From contig JAJNNQ010000137.1 in assembly GCA_027886175.1 (NCBI GenBank), positions 10,746,001 through 10,810,000 of the forward strand: a stretch of 64,000 nucleotides of DNA, in the 5' to 3' direction. This DNA comes from Phylloscopus collybita. Its lineage: Eukaryota; Chordata; Aves; Passeriformes; Phylloscopidae. The notes beneath the pieces are model-generated. The model was not told the DNA's origin, searched no databases, and saw only the letters and a program-made list of their open reading frames with translations. This document shows positions 1-12,295 of the stretch, piece by piece. The position numbers were made by a program, and so were the translations under genes. How positions within the stretch are numbered: position 1 is the stretch's first letter; every line of letters begins with the position of its first letter.

Positions 1-1957
1 CATATATATCCCACAACTTTTCTTTATAGCTAAGGAAGAATTCTCTGTGTAGCATTGTCTGCCTCTGTGCTGTCATCAGTGCTCTAGGGTGTGCTGGACC
101 CCATGTCAGTCTCTCTCATTAATATTTCTCTTGCAAAGCTGTCCTTTCAAATCAAGTGTTCTTCCACTTTTAATGCAGTCTCCACCGTTACTGAAAGCAA
201 TTACCTTGCCAGGCAAGGTGAGAATAGAAAAATAGATTTTCTTCTTCTTAAGCTGGCCACAGATTTCCTCTGAGGTCATAGGAGTCACAAGTGTATTGCA
301 TTTTCTACAGCAGAAATTTGGGACTGTGTTCCCTTGTCAGCACTTTGATGAGATCAGCTGGGATACTGCTACTACAGCATGCTGTGTCCACTGAGAGACA
401 ATTAGATTGTTGCTGGGTATGGTTTTGGGGGTTGTTTTTGTGTGGTTTTTTTTTTTTTTTCTGAGCACACTTTGTATGGCTTGGGGTTGTTTTCCCTGAA
501 ACATGCATGTATAATAATGATTTTTCTTCTGAGAGATTACTGTTCCTTTTATGGCTCTTAGTATTTGGGTCTGGCAAAGGATTCCCACCAAACCTCCACT
601 TTATCATCTTTGGCAATTGGTAGACAGCATTATCTGTTGTTGTTTTATTATCTCTCTCTGTACTTATATTCTATCTTAATTTACTTTCCATGTTGCCTTT
701 GTGTATTTGACAGAAGATATGCTTTTATTTGAGAGCTCTCAAAAATATGTTCACTGAACTTCAATAATTTGATTTACCTGGGGTGGAATATTTTAAAATG
801 GGATTTGATTCTACTGTAAAAACACCTGCAACTTTAATTTGGATGTAAATATTTCACAGAATTGAGGTAATAAAGACTGTATAAATTTATGTGCATAAAT
901 TAGCATAATAAAATACATTATTGCCACACACTTCTTGTATGAGTTTAAGGACTTGTGGAATTTTCACTAATGTCAGTTTATTTATGTGTTTCCCTTTTTA
1001 CCCACTGGATTTTCCCCCCTCCCTTTATAAATTTGTCTTTCTTTTCCACTGGAAAATTAAAGTATTATACTATAGTAGGAAGTTTGTCTTTCATTTCATC
1101 CTGGAAACAAGCACTTAACTCTACAGTTGAATGACATACCAACATACCAGCTTTTAATTTGTGTTTTTGGCATGAGTATAATAAATCCTGATTAAAATCT
1201 TACCTAAATATATTTAGATTTTAGGCTGAAATGTGATGGAGGGAAACCTCTTTAAGGTGATGAAGCTGACATGCCCCAGGGTGTGAGGCTGGGTAGTTCT
1301 GCTGCAGTTAAAGCCATTGTCTGGGCAGTGCAATGGGCAGCACTCGAGGCTTGAAGAGCAAGCTGGGAGCAGAGTCAGGAGCACAGACCATGGCTTTAAT
1401 TGCTGCTATGGCACTGTGAGAAGAGATCCTATGGACCATAAAGCCATTGTAGGTTTTACTGTCATAAATTTGGCAGTACAGGGTGCCCTGGCTCTCTTCT
1501 AATTCCATGTACTTACCACTTATGTATCTTAAGGAATGAACATGCCTTGAAACTGTCACACTTGCCTGATTCAAAGTGGAGTAACACAACAGCTTGGACA
1601 CGGTCACAGCTGATGTGCATGTGTTTGTTAAGTGAAGACAATGAATTTTTGACTTGTGTTCATTGACACAGTGTTTCAATGAGGTCCTAACATCTTAAAA
1701 TCATCTTGTTGAGGTGATGTGTTCGTGCTGCAACAGCTTAATTCCTGCAACTCTACTTTGTTGTCATGACTGGATAAAATGTCTGGTGATTTTTCTTATT
1801 TTAAACATGGTAAAGTTTAGGAATTAGAGGGAAAGAAATACTCTTGAAATGGAACAGAGAGGGTGAAAAGAAGCTCATTATGCTGAAACTTTCAAATAAG
1901 TTACTATGCTGCCAGACTGACATGTCGATAACCATCTTTTTACAGAGAAGCCTTTCT
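1..1957. other. AT-rich non-coding stretch, no gene seen
   Basis: No repeat family or gene is recognised here. There is a T homopolymer near 448-462. A 123-codon minus-strand frame (1308-1679) and a 103-codon minus-strand frame (305-616) have no recognisable domain and overlap other frames, so I treat them as chance frames. The segment at about 1255-1510 is somewhat richer in G+C than its surroundings but matches nothing I know. Confidence 0.6.
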
Positions 1958-2384
1958 TTGAGGGCCATCAAGATGGTGAAAAGCTGTACAAGGAGCAGCT
2001 GAGGTCACTGCGGTCACTGAGGTCTGTTCAGCCTGGAGGAGACTGAAGGGAGACCTCACTGCAGTTACAACTTCCTTGTGAGGAGGAGGGACAGACATCA
2101 CTTCTCTCTGTTGACCAGTGGCAGGACCTGAGAGAATGCCCCGAAGTTGTGTTGGGGGAGGTTTAGGTTGGATGTCAGGAAAAGTTTTTAAACCTAGAGG
2201 GTGGTAGGGCACTGGTACAGGCTCCCAGGGCAGTGGTCACAGCACCAGCCCTGACAGAGTTCTAGAAGCATTTGAACAATGCTCTCAGGCGCATGTGACT
2301 CTTGGCCATGGTGCTGTGCAGGGCCAGGAGTTGGACCCGATGATACTTGTGAGTTCCTTTCAACTTGTCAGATTCTGTGATCTG
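1958..2384 (+). mobile_element. CR1 LINE 3' fragment, sense
   Basis: This is a 5'-truncated copy of a chicken-repeat-1 (CR1) non-LTR retrotransposon. It follows the order of the CR1 3' region: 'ggccatcaagatg', then 'ctgttcagcctggaggagac', then 'gggagacctcactgcag', then the 'ggttggatgtcaggaaaag' block, and finally 'gattctgtgatctg', a decayed form of the CR1 octamer tail at 2371-2384. Internal deletions and many substitutions suggest an old copy. It cannot encode protein. A 90-codon minus-strand frame inside it (1940-2212) is a shadow. The left border is approximate; the right border is set by the tail. Confidence 0.85.
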
Positions 2385-4859
2385 AGGGAAGCTTTCTTTG
2401 TGCCTTTTTAAAGTAAAATAAAGTTATTTTGAGAAGATTGAGGCTTCAGAATACATTGAATACATTCCTGCCTCGTTGCCTGACTCGACTACACCTTGAG
2501 ACTTGCTAAAGTCTGTTTTCAAGTCACTTACCCTTGCTTGCAATATTTGCAGGAAGACTGTTGTGTTCTAGTTGTCATTTCTGTCCTCTGGCAAGTCAAA
2601 ATACAGTGCCAGCAATCTGCTTTGCAACCTGTCAGCTCTCCAAGGTTGTCTCTGCTCATGCTGGTTGAACAGATTTTTTTGAGCCAATGTTTTTGGGTGC
2701 TGGGTTTTGAGGGTTTTTTTTTCCTCTCTTTTTATTTTGAAGTTGTATTCCCTTTCACTTCTGCTGTTGCTTTAACTTCTTGCTTTTTTAGCTGTCCAAT
2801 GGTAATGCACAAAACTAGAATGTGTGGGTTGGAATTTATTATTTTGAAATTCTGGAAAGCCTGGGAGCAGACTACAGATTTGCAGTCAGACTGCTTTTCA
2901 TGGAGGATTGGCACGTGTATGTTTTTCATCTTACAAGTATCATAGTATTTTTTTTGTTAAGAGAATTTTCATGATCAAAAGTGTGATTTTTTGGGACATT
3001 GTGGAGAAGAAAGTCTGTTTCACCAAGACAAATGCTTCCAATGTACTTGGAAAGGAGTCTTCTTAAAATTGCCCTTTGGACCAAGTCCCAAACTAACATG
3101 GTAGTAAAGCTGGGGCTGTCACTGAGCCTTCAAAAATCTTAAAATGCAATTGTTATGATGGAAGTAAACAGGAGAATATGGAAGCACATTAATTGAAATA
3201 CACTCCTTTTAGATGAGCATTTGGATTCCTTTGTTCTTTAAAGTTAATCTTTATAACATTCCAGGGACCTGATGTTCAGGATCATGTTCTTATAGCATTA
3301 GTCAGCCATGATGCAGGCCTTCTCAAGGGCTTGATGATGCACCTGTGATATTTGTTAACTCAAAAAAAATAGCACTAACTAAACTCTGAATTTTGTTGGG
3401 TAGGAAATATTTCCTGTTTGTGATTTTCAGCTACTGCTGTGTCCAACAGTCCTTGCAGAGACTGCAAACCACAGACTCAAGCCTAAGCTTGCTGCCTTCC
3501 TGTGCCAGCAGTTCACACAGTATGACCACTCTGCAAGAGCACTTGAAACTGAGGTAGCTCCTGGGCCAGACTTTTCTATAGCACAAGACTTGTCAATGCC
3601 TGTAAAAGAGGAGTTTGAGTCCCTTGAAATGAGGAACTTGTCACATTTGAAGTTAAAAGTGTTATAATGCTCTGAGAAACTGTTGGATAAAACTGGGGCA
3701 ACTAGCTTCAACTTAAAACAAAATGATGACTCCTGGACTTCCTTGAAAGAAGAGGGTTGAGTGTCTGGTGCTGATCTATGAGTATAGAAAAGAATTCCTA
3801 AGACTTTCTGGTTAATATTAAAGCTGCACCTCTGTCCTCTCCCTGTTTGTAGTATCTGAAATAAATGCCTCCCTGTTCAACTGCTTCTGTCTTTCTGCCA
3901 CCTCAGCCCCTGGAGATGTTAATATAAGAAGTAAGGACAAATCTGACTGCTAACCTTTTAGAAGTGCCTGATTCTCTCCCCAGTGAGTAGATGAACTCAG
4001 GGCTCAGGGTGACCAGCTTTGATTTAGATACCTGAATTGTAGCTTCCTAGAGTTGAAAAATGTTAATCTCCTCTTTTTCAGCTAAATATCTCAGAGTAAT
4101 TGAATGGCCCTTTCTTTTTTAATTATCAATACAATTTTTGTATTGATAATTAAATAAAATATTTTTACTCTTTTCAAGGTTTCGTGTAAACCTTACATAA
4201 TGCTAGTTTAAGTAAAATTAGTTATACTGTTACACTACTTTCTGCTTCTCCAGGGCACAGTTGCCCAGAATTGTCAACTGTTGTCTAATGACACTGTTAA
4301 ATACCATGATTGTGAATTTAGGTCACATAATTTTTTGTAGGTTCATTTGTGTGTTTTCCTCTTTTTTGAAACCTCCTATTTATTATTACCTGATCTGAAT
4401 AGCGATTGTACATCTTACTCTAAGTAGTTTAACTAGAGAATAGGGATAAGGAGTTGGCCACACAGTCCCTTTCTGATGGATGATCCTGCTTGTAGTGACA
4501 AGTGGTTTTCTTAGAATGGTTTGATCAATAAAATTACCCTAAATTTTAGATCTCATTGTCTTTGTCTCCTTAAAAAGTAGTAGTGCTTTTCTTGGAGCTT
4601 GGTCAGGCATTTGATTTCTCAGGTGAAATTTTCTGCCTTGCCCAGTTAAGACTGTCACTAAAAGGTTTTGCAATTTTCAAAATTACATTATTTCTTATGT
4701 CAGATCAGGCAAAGAGTCTACTCAAATGACAACTGAGGTAAATCTAGCCCACCAAAAAAAAAAAAAGCCTGTCTGTAAGGGCAGGGAAGGTGGCTTTGTA
4801 GACAGATGGAGGTTAGGGTTATCTAACAGCACAGGTCTGTAAGTAGAGGTAATCAAATC
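2385..4859. other. Unique AT-rich stretch, no gene seen
   Basis: No repeat family is recognised apart from the perfect hairpin at 4118-4154 and a short A run near 4755. The longest plus-strand open frame is 149 codons (2496-2945). It is rich in F, L, V and C, runs through T-rich DNA, shows no signal peptide or domain I can name, and faces a 65-codon frame on the other strand. I do not call it a gene. Confidence 0.55.
4118..4154. repeat. Perfect inverted repeat, 17-bp arms, 3-nt loop
   Basis: Arms at 4118-4134 and 4138-4154 are exact reverse complements, separated by TTT. The arms are AT-rich, with the core ATTATCAATACAA. A perfect 17-bp stem with so short a loop is not expected by chance in 64 kb. 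A fork-switching (template-switch) mutation is the simplest origin. Nothing around it looks like a miRNA precursor or a transposon end. Confidence 0.9.
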
Positions 4860-5504
4860 TATCAAGTGACATCCCTGAGGCGTTGGTACTGGCACTGGTG
4901 CTGTTTAATATTTTTGTTGGCACTCACAGTCCTGAAAGCCAACTGTGTCCTGGGCTGTGTCACAAGCAGTGTGGCCAGAAGGTTGAGGGGGTGATTCTCC
5001 TCTTCTGCTTCACTCTTGTGAAACCCCACCTGGAGTTCTGTGTCCTGTTCTGGGGTTACCAACATAAGGATGTGAATCTCTGGGAGTGAGTACAGAGGAG
5101 TCCGTGAAGGTGATCAGAGGGCTGGAACACCTCTCCTGTGAAGACAGACTGAGAGAACTTGGGTTGTTTAGCCTGCAGGAAAGAAGGCTGCAGAAAGCCA
5201 TACAGTTTCTAAGCAGACCTACAAGAGAGCTGGAGTGGAAGATTTGAAAGGGCATGTAGCCATAGGACATGGGACTTTGAACTGAAAGAGAGTAGGTTTA
5301 GATAAATGTGGAGGAGAAATTCTTTACTGTGCGGGTGGTGAGGTGCTGGAACAGGTTGCCCAGAGAAGCTGTGGATGCCCCTGGAAATGTTCAAGACCAG
5401 AGTTGATGCAGCCTGGTGTAGTGGAACCTATCCTTTCCCGTGGCAGAGGGGTTGGAACGAGGTGATCTCTGAGGTCACTTCCAACCCAACCCATTCTATG
5501 ATTC
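4860..5504 (+). mobile_element. CR1 LINE 3' fragment with remnant of ORF2 C-terminus
   Basis: A longer 5'-truncated CR1 copy on the plus strand. At about 4883-5089 a broken frame still shows the end of the reverse-transcriptase ORF: an LFNIFV motif, then PHLEFCVLFWGYQ, which corresponds to the conserved 'RPHLEYCVQFWAPQ' segment of CR1 ORF2. An internal deletion has joined parts of that region. After it comes the usual CR1 3' sequence ('gatcagagggctggaacacc', 'gaagacagactgagagaact', 'ctggaacaggttgcccagag', 'tccaacccaacccattctat') and the tail CATTCTATGATTC at 5491-5504. Premature stops and indels show it is dead. The several 60-86-codon frames inside it are fragments of this element. Confidence 0.93.
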
Positions 5505-8436
5505 AACTATATGACGAAAGAGTTAATGCCAGAAAGTATACTTGCTTATCACAGTAATCTTGTAGCTCTTGAAGAAAAATGTGCCAAGAATTCCCTTTAA
5601 ATGAAATTAACTGGTTGTGCTAGCTGGCAGAATGCTACTTTATCTTAGTTTTTCTAGAGGGATATCAGAACTTCATAGAATAAAGCCTAATTTCTCATAA
5701 ATGCTGGTCATAAACGTATATAAACAATTCATGCAGAGTTATTTTGTGGGAGTTAGAGGAGTAGGGGAGTTAATATTTATTGGTACAATGTACTAGGAAT
5801 GCAGCCAGATATCCTCTGATGCAGGCTGTGCTCAGTAGCAGTGAATATAAGATTAGCAGCACATGGAGTGAAAGACTGGCGAAGACAGGACTCTAATTCA
5901 TAAACAGAGAAGTTGGATTTGTGTATTAAAGTTGTTATTGTGCAACACTGTAAAAAAGGCAGCACTGGAGAGTCATTTGCCTTGACTTTCCCCTACTTAA
6001 CTAATTGCTCCCTCCTAGCTGCTGCTGTGGTTATAAACCTCAGCATAAATGCCTCCAGGTTTCACTGTAATTGATCATAACAACTCTTTTGCCATCAAAG
6101 CCCAACTGAACCTTTTCAGTTCAGTTTACAAACAGGTATTTCTCCTGGTCTCTCTCCTAGGATTGAAATATCTTTAACATAATTTTAGTCTGAAGAGTCT
6201 GAAGAGTCCTGAGCTTGTCCCGATTATTTACATAAATCTTGCATGTCTTTTTTTTTTTTTTTTTTCCCCCACAGGCATTTTTACGATCTATTGCTTTTAC
6301 CTGGGTAGTACTGGAGATCAGATAAATATATTCCATGAGCTTGAAATACCTTGTTTTTTTTAAGGAAAAAATTTCAAGCCAGAGGGGCCTTTGGATATAA
6401 TGATCAAGATTGAATTTATGCTGTTAATAGAAAAAAAAAATCATCCAAATGGTCTGTGGGCTTGCCTAGCAGTTATAGGCACTGCATGTATGGGAAATGG
6501 AATTATTTGGATTTTGGCGGTTCCTCCTAAAGGAAGGAGCAGATTCAGTGAAGGTAAGGCTAAGGAAGGATGCCTGTTGCTTGCTAAATTATAGTCTTAC
6601 TCTGCATCTGTGCAAACAGTTTTCTCACTAAAAATGTCTTGAAAGTAATAGAAAAGGATAAATTATCGAGGTTATCTAATTGGAAAACAAAACCAACAAG
6701 ATAATTAATCTTTACACAGTAGGGCAATTTTTTTACACTGTGTGCCTGCAGTACTGTTCAAATGGCAACTCCTTCTGTTGCCTTGTTCTTTTGATCCAGG
6801 GATTGTGTCACCATTTATGCTGGAGAGAAGGACTTCCTATCGGGAGATGTTCTTCATTGTAGGCTATTTTTTTATTAATGGGGCCATTCAGCAGCAACAA
6901 CTTTTTCATTTCTACGTCAGTACATTTTGAGGCTCTAAAGGATTCCACTCCTCTTTCTAGAGTCTGTTTCCTCTTGAAATGATGACCTACAGTGGGCTTC
7001 ATTACTAAATAGCAATAAGTTTTACAACAAGGACAACTTAGAGAAATATTATCATGGCAGTTATCTCTGGGGTTATCCAGCCGAGGAGGGCACACAGCCT
7101 TTGTGTTTTGCCCAAAGGAGAGCACAGAGGACTTGTAGAAAATCTATTTGTGCTCTCACTGTAGGACTTATTTAAGATACTTGTACTTAAGTATGGGATG
7201 CTGAAGTTTTATCTCAGTGTGGCTGTCTTGTCTGTCTCTTCAAATGTCTGTGACTTCTTTAATTTTTCATTTCTTCTTCTTTAGTTTTTGTTAGGTACTC
7301 TATATAATGTGATAGTAATATTCATCAACAGGTGAAAAAGAAGATAAAATCCCAGGCCTTTCTTAAAGTCAGCTATGTAATTTGCATGGTACCAGATGGT
7401 GTGCTGAATCTGGTGAGGTGTCTGTTTAGAATTAAAATATATATTTTAGTTGTACTTCTTCAGGGATAAAAAAGAAATCAAAGTCTTTTTCAGTTCCTCT
7501 AATAGAAAGTTTTCAAGTTTATGGCTGAGGATTGCAAAAGTTTTTTTATTCTGTGTGGTTGGGGCTGATTTTTGTATTAGTATTTGAAACTCTTGGATTG
7601 TCAGTTTACTGTTTGGATGGAACTGCCAGGCTTTCAGCGAATATCTTCCAATATTAGTGTTTTTTTGCTGACATTAAATGTCTAGGTACATTTTCTTTCT
7701 GAGCATCCTTTGTGTAGTGGAGGGATTTGAAGTTTATAGCCTGGATATGGTTTTTTACTGTGCCTGTAAAAATCCACCCACATTTGGCAAAGTTATGAAC
7801 ATTTGAAAAATTGCATTTCACGCATTCTTGGTCAAGTTTTATTAGATTTTTTAGCAGCTGCATTTCCAAGAGATTACATATGTATTGGATGTTTGCCTCC
7901 CTTAAGATGGGACTTTCCTTGAAATTGCTGCCCTGAGTTGAGCAGGTCAAACCAGTACAACCAGAGGAACTGAGACTGAGGAATTTGCCTGTCATGTTCT
8001 CTCGTGAGCATCCTGTTATGATCAGTTAACACAGCAATATGATTTCAATATTGAGGATTAAACTTCAGAAGGGATAGGAACTAGGCAAGTGGATGGGAGT
8101 GATTGTTAGTTAAATGGAAGGTAAAAGTGTTGTATTTGCATGGCTGAACAGGAATGGGGACAGGACTAAGATAAGATGAGGATCCTAGGAAGGAGCTCTG
8201 GCTGACCAAGGGACAGGGGATGAACTGGTGGTTGGATTGCTGGATTGCATGAAGAGACTATGGTGCAGCTGGACATAAACCTGAGAGGGGAGAGGGGCTG
8301 GGTGGGATGGTCTTGATATGTAAAGGAGAGAGACAGCCTGGATGTGCTGGATAAAATCTCCTGTGTGACTTCAGTCTGAGTTCTGCCAGGAGATAAAGTA
8401 TTTGAAGTGTCCCTCTCAAATAGTCTTGGCATAAAG
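5505..8436. other. Unique AT-rich stretch, no gene seen
   Basis: There is a T homopolymer at about 6248-6265. The minus-strand frames at 6808-7125 (105 codons) and 7654-7995 (113 codons) carry no recognisable domain. The purine-rich 8120-8400 segment is moderately G+C-rich and matches no family I know. Confidence 0.55.
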
Positions 8437-8580
8437 AAAAAAAAAACAAACAAACCAAAAAGACAAAAAACCAACCCCCCAAAAACAAACAAACAAAACC
8501 AACAAACAAACAAAAACCAAAACCAAACAAACAAACAAACAAAAAAAACCAAACCAAAAAAACCCCCAAAACTAAAAACA
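8437..8580. repeat. A-rich (AAAC)n/(CAAA)n low-complexity tract
   Basis: About 144 bp consisting almost wholly of A and C, with variable CAAA, AAAC and AACC units and no other bases apart from rare G and T. It produces artefactual Lys/Asn/Gln/Thr-rich frames on the plus strand and Phe/Cys/Leu/Val-rich frames of 107-128 codons on the minus strand. Similar shorter tracts occur near 22.8, 25.2 and 47.8 kb. Confidence 0.92.
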
Positions 8581-11500
8581 ACGTGTCTGGCAGAAGTGAA
8601 AGTCAGATGGTGTGTCAGCAGAACCTGAAACCTCCTGAAATAAATTCTGTGTCCTTATCCACTGAGCTGAAACTGATTGATACAGCTCAGCATAATTGTT
8701 TGAAGCAAAAACATGGGGAGGCAAAGTGAGCATTAAACAAATATCTCCTTTGTGAATCACTGTGTAGCTTGAGAAAGAAAACCATTTCATGACTTTGGGA
8801 AGTATACTTTTTCCTCTATGGATCAGCATTATTGTATTTTTGGCCCATGTGCAGTTGGGGAGGCCCCCAGTCAGAGGAAGCTTCTCTGAAGACAGAAGTT
8901 CTATGCATCTACATCTACAAGAGTGCCTGTTTTTTTGGCTTAATATCTTCCTTCTGAATGCCAGTTGAATGATACCATTCTGGAAGGTAGAATAGCCAAA
9001 TTATTGCAAAGCCTGATTTCTGTATTAAGTGATGACTTTTTGACTATGACAGAAATAAAAAAAAAAAATTAAAAAAAAAAAAAGGATGATACTGCAACAT
9101 CTTACCAAAAATCTTGATATTGAATTGTGGGGTACCCCCTTTTCTAATAGCATTCAATTGTTTGCTTCAAAAGGAAATAGGGAAGAAAGAGCCATAAGCT
9201 GCTGAATTTATTAGATGTTTTGATTTACTTTATCCTGGCCAAGACAAGAAAATCAAGTGAAGATTCAAAACTATACAGCTTTCTATAGTTTCTTGCTTTT
9301 TCCTGATTATAATGTGTTATGTTTTGGAAGAAAAAATGGTTTATAGCCATGCAGCAAAATGCTTTTGAGATGTATATAGTGTAAAATGTGTTAATGCCCA
9401 ACAGAAAGGAGACCCAGGGTAGAATTACTAGGCTTCTCCTAGGGCACATGATGAAGGTTTGACCTCATATTTAAAAAGAGTAATTTAGACCCAATTCAAA
9501 TTGCATTGAATTGAGTGGAAAGTCACTGTTCTTTTAATGGAAAAAAGAGTTGGGGCCTTTATTAGTAACTTTAATATAGTACTGTCTCAAGAGGTTGCAT
9601 TCTACTGCATTTTATGTTTGAATATGACTGCCTTGCTGCAAATGAGCTGGTTATTGCGATTTCAGCAGCAGCAGACAAGTTCTTGAACAGATTACCATTA
9701 CAAGTAATGGCACAGAGGGAGAAAAGTTTATTGCCTGCTTGAATTGTTTTGTGGATGAAGCTCTAGAAACACAAAGGCTTAAAGAGGAGTTGCATTCCTT
9801 AGTTTTAATGCACACTGCTGTGTTACAGAAAAGAGGGAGATAAGGGAAAATACATGTACATATGGAAAATATTAAATAGCTGATTCACTGACAGCTGGAG
9901 CTGAGTGCTACAAAAGGTCCCAAGAAAACAGTTACAAAACTTTGACCAAGCATTGTGTGGAGGCAATGGAACAAAAGTTCTTTCATTCCAGTAGGAGAAA
10001 TGTGGACCTCTCTCCTTGCTTTATTTGTGAATGAAGCATCTAATGCCACTGAGCAGTGCTGCTCTGCAGGACTAGCTCCAAAGCTGGAGGTGAGGCAGTG
10101 GTGCTGATGCTGGGCTGTGGCCCCATCTAAGCTCTGGGCAGAACATCCAGTGGGACAGCAAATATCTTGCCTACAAACTTCTGCAGGGTTTAGCTTCTTA
10201 TTTTGCCCCTTCATCCATCCTGTAAAGAAAAAGGACTTAAGTAGACTCTGCCCAGCTTTCCTCCTGCCATGCTGGAATAAATTGGGAATAGTTCCCAACT
10301 CCAGATGTGTATTTCACATTCTTCAGTATATTTGTGTATAGACTCTAGCTCTCACCTGAATGGCTTCTATCTTTATCTTTTAAATTTAGAGCCAGCTTGT
10401 TGGGAAGTAGATTACTTATATCTGGATGATTCTGTACTGGTAATTCTAAGTAAGGCTTTTCTGAAGCTTACTTCAGTTTTGGCTCCTGGATGTTTGGTAT
10501 ATTTCTGGATTACTTATATTTTCCTTTAAAGGCAAAATTTTTCATTTCTGTAAATCAGTAAACAGTAAAAAAAGTTAGATAAATCATACCCAGATGGTTT
10601 TCTGACAATTTCATTGTCATATACATGGAAATGGAAAGTACAGCATTGAGTAAAAAAATCAGAAAATATTTTTTTTTTTAACCAAAGAAATCCAATATCT
10701 ATTAAAATTTACTTTATATGTCACTTCCCTCGTATTTTAGAATACAAAAGCATAGCATTATAAAGTGTCAAAATAATAAAAAAGAAAATTTGCATTTCTT
10801 TCCTTATTTCAATGCTGTTGTGAGGTGGCCCTGAAATGAGATAGAAGAACACAAGTTCCTTAAACTTGTTTAAGTGTCATCTTCTAAACATTTAGGAAAA
10901 CAGATAATTTCACTGAAGACATCAGTTTTAACTATTGTCCCATAAATCCATCAGGAACCTATGTTAATATCACTGTGCATATTGAATTTTCTTCAAAGAA
11001 GCTGACCCACCTTCCTTTATGTAAAGCAAATTTTTGAAAGCAGCGTAGTCTCTAAGTAAGGAGATGGAAGTGGGCTGTGTTATAGTGATAACAACTTCTC
11101 TCTTATAATCTTTCAAAAAGGTTTTTAATTGTGACCACAGCCAATTCTATTTCTACTCTTCTGTCTTTATCAAGGTCTTAGACTGTTTGATCAGCTTGGT
11201 CCAGATCTCAGTTGGTGCCACATGAGGATCTTGTCTGACACTCCACAAAGGACTTGGATGTTGGGCATGGAAGGATAAGAGATGCAGATTGCAAAATTGC
11301 TGGGTTAGCATCAGTCCAAACCAGTGGAGGATCTGCCAGTGCATTGGGTCACAGGAGGAGGCAGCTGCTGCTTTTTAGTGTTGAGCATTTACTGGTGCAT
11401 CCATTGGCTGGGTGAAAGAGAGCATTGTTTGAGCCTGGCACCAAATGTTTTGTGTCCCTAATTTTTAGCAGTTTGCATGGGATTAAATACTTACAGATAT

Positions 11501-12257
11501 ATATTTACTAATTAGTTGTGTGAGTGTTATTTGACTCCAAGGTTTACTTCAGAGATGTGTAATTCCTGATTTCATTTACTCATTCTAACAATGTGCATTA
11601 GCTAAAACTGCCCTTCCTGCTTATGCAGAGCATGAGTTTTTTTCCAGAGCAGTGCCAATGAACCTCTTTATCATCAGCTATTCTAGTGCTTCATTTCCAA
11701 TCAGTTTATTATTTCAAGCCAAAATGTCCATTACCCTAGCTTCCAGATGATCACAAACCGGAGTCTGGACTGAATTTCTGCCTTTGTTTCCCTTGCAGGG
11801 GTTTGTATCTATGATTTTTAGAATGGAGAACTAATGTTCGGATGCAGTGATTTTTCTGCAGTGTATAGTATAAAAGGGGCTAAAATAGTTTAGCATTGAT
11901 GTTTCAATTAGGTAAAAAATATGAAAATTCTCTGTAGGAAGCAACATTAAATTAGTACAATTATATATTGCTCTAATCTCAGAAAGAGCATTATTATTAG
12001 TTGTATTTCTACTAATCACTGTGGGCATGGAGTAATAAAAAAAAAAAAAAAGAAAATATGGAGAAAAACAAAAAGCAGGGACATGTATATGCCCATTTTT
12101 GTTTTTCCTGAAGTGAGCAAGTGGTGGGAGAGTCAGTAAGAGCAGAAGGCTTGTAAGAAAGAGACTTAGGGCTTAAAAAGCCTTGAGTAAAAATCCTTCA
12201 AATATCTGGAGACCTGTTTTCTTTGCCTTGGTGGTGTAGAAAAAAAAACTATTTTTT
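8581..12257. other. Unique AT-rich stretch, no gene seen
   Basis: It contains A homopolymers at about 9057-9083 and 12037-12051. The first begins within GAAATAAA, which resembles a polyadenylation signal running into a tail, but the sequence before it is not recognisable as a retrocopy. A 137-codon minus-strand frame (9885-10298) has no domain I can name and overlaps a 74-codon plus-strand frame, so it is not called as a gene. Confidence 0.55.
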
Positions 12258-12295
12258 GGGGGTGGGGAGTGAGGTTGGGGTCAGGGTGGGTAGGG
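12258..12295 (+). other. Putative G-quadruplex motif
   Basis: Six G runs of three or more occur within 38 bp, at 12258-12262, 12264-12267, 12277-12280, 12284-12286, 12288-12290 and 12293-12295. The last four are separated by loops of only 3, 1 and 2 bases, which satisfies the usual G3+N1-7 rule. T runs flank the motif on both sides. There is no gene nearby to suggest a promoter role. Confidence 0.75.

Noticed and set aside
2496..2945. 149-codon plus-strand frame
   Set aside because: Its F/L/V/C-rich composition is typical of T-rich DNA. There is no domain and no supporting splice or promoter context.
4805..4820. GGTTAGGGTTA as a telomere-repeat remnant
   Set aside because: Only one to two units, within chance expectation.
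9055..9085. AATAAA running into poly(A), as in a processed pseudogene
   Set aside because: The upstream sequence is not recognisable as an mRNA copy, and I found no flanking target duplication.
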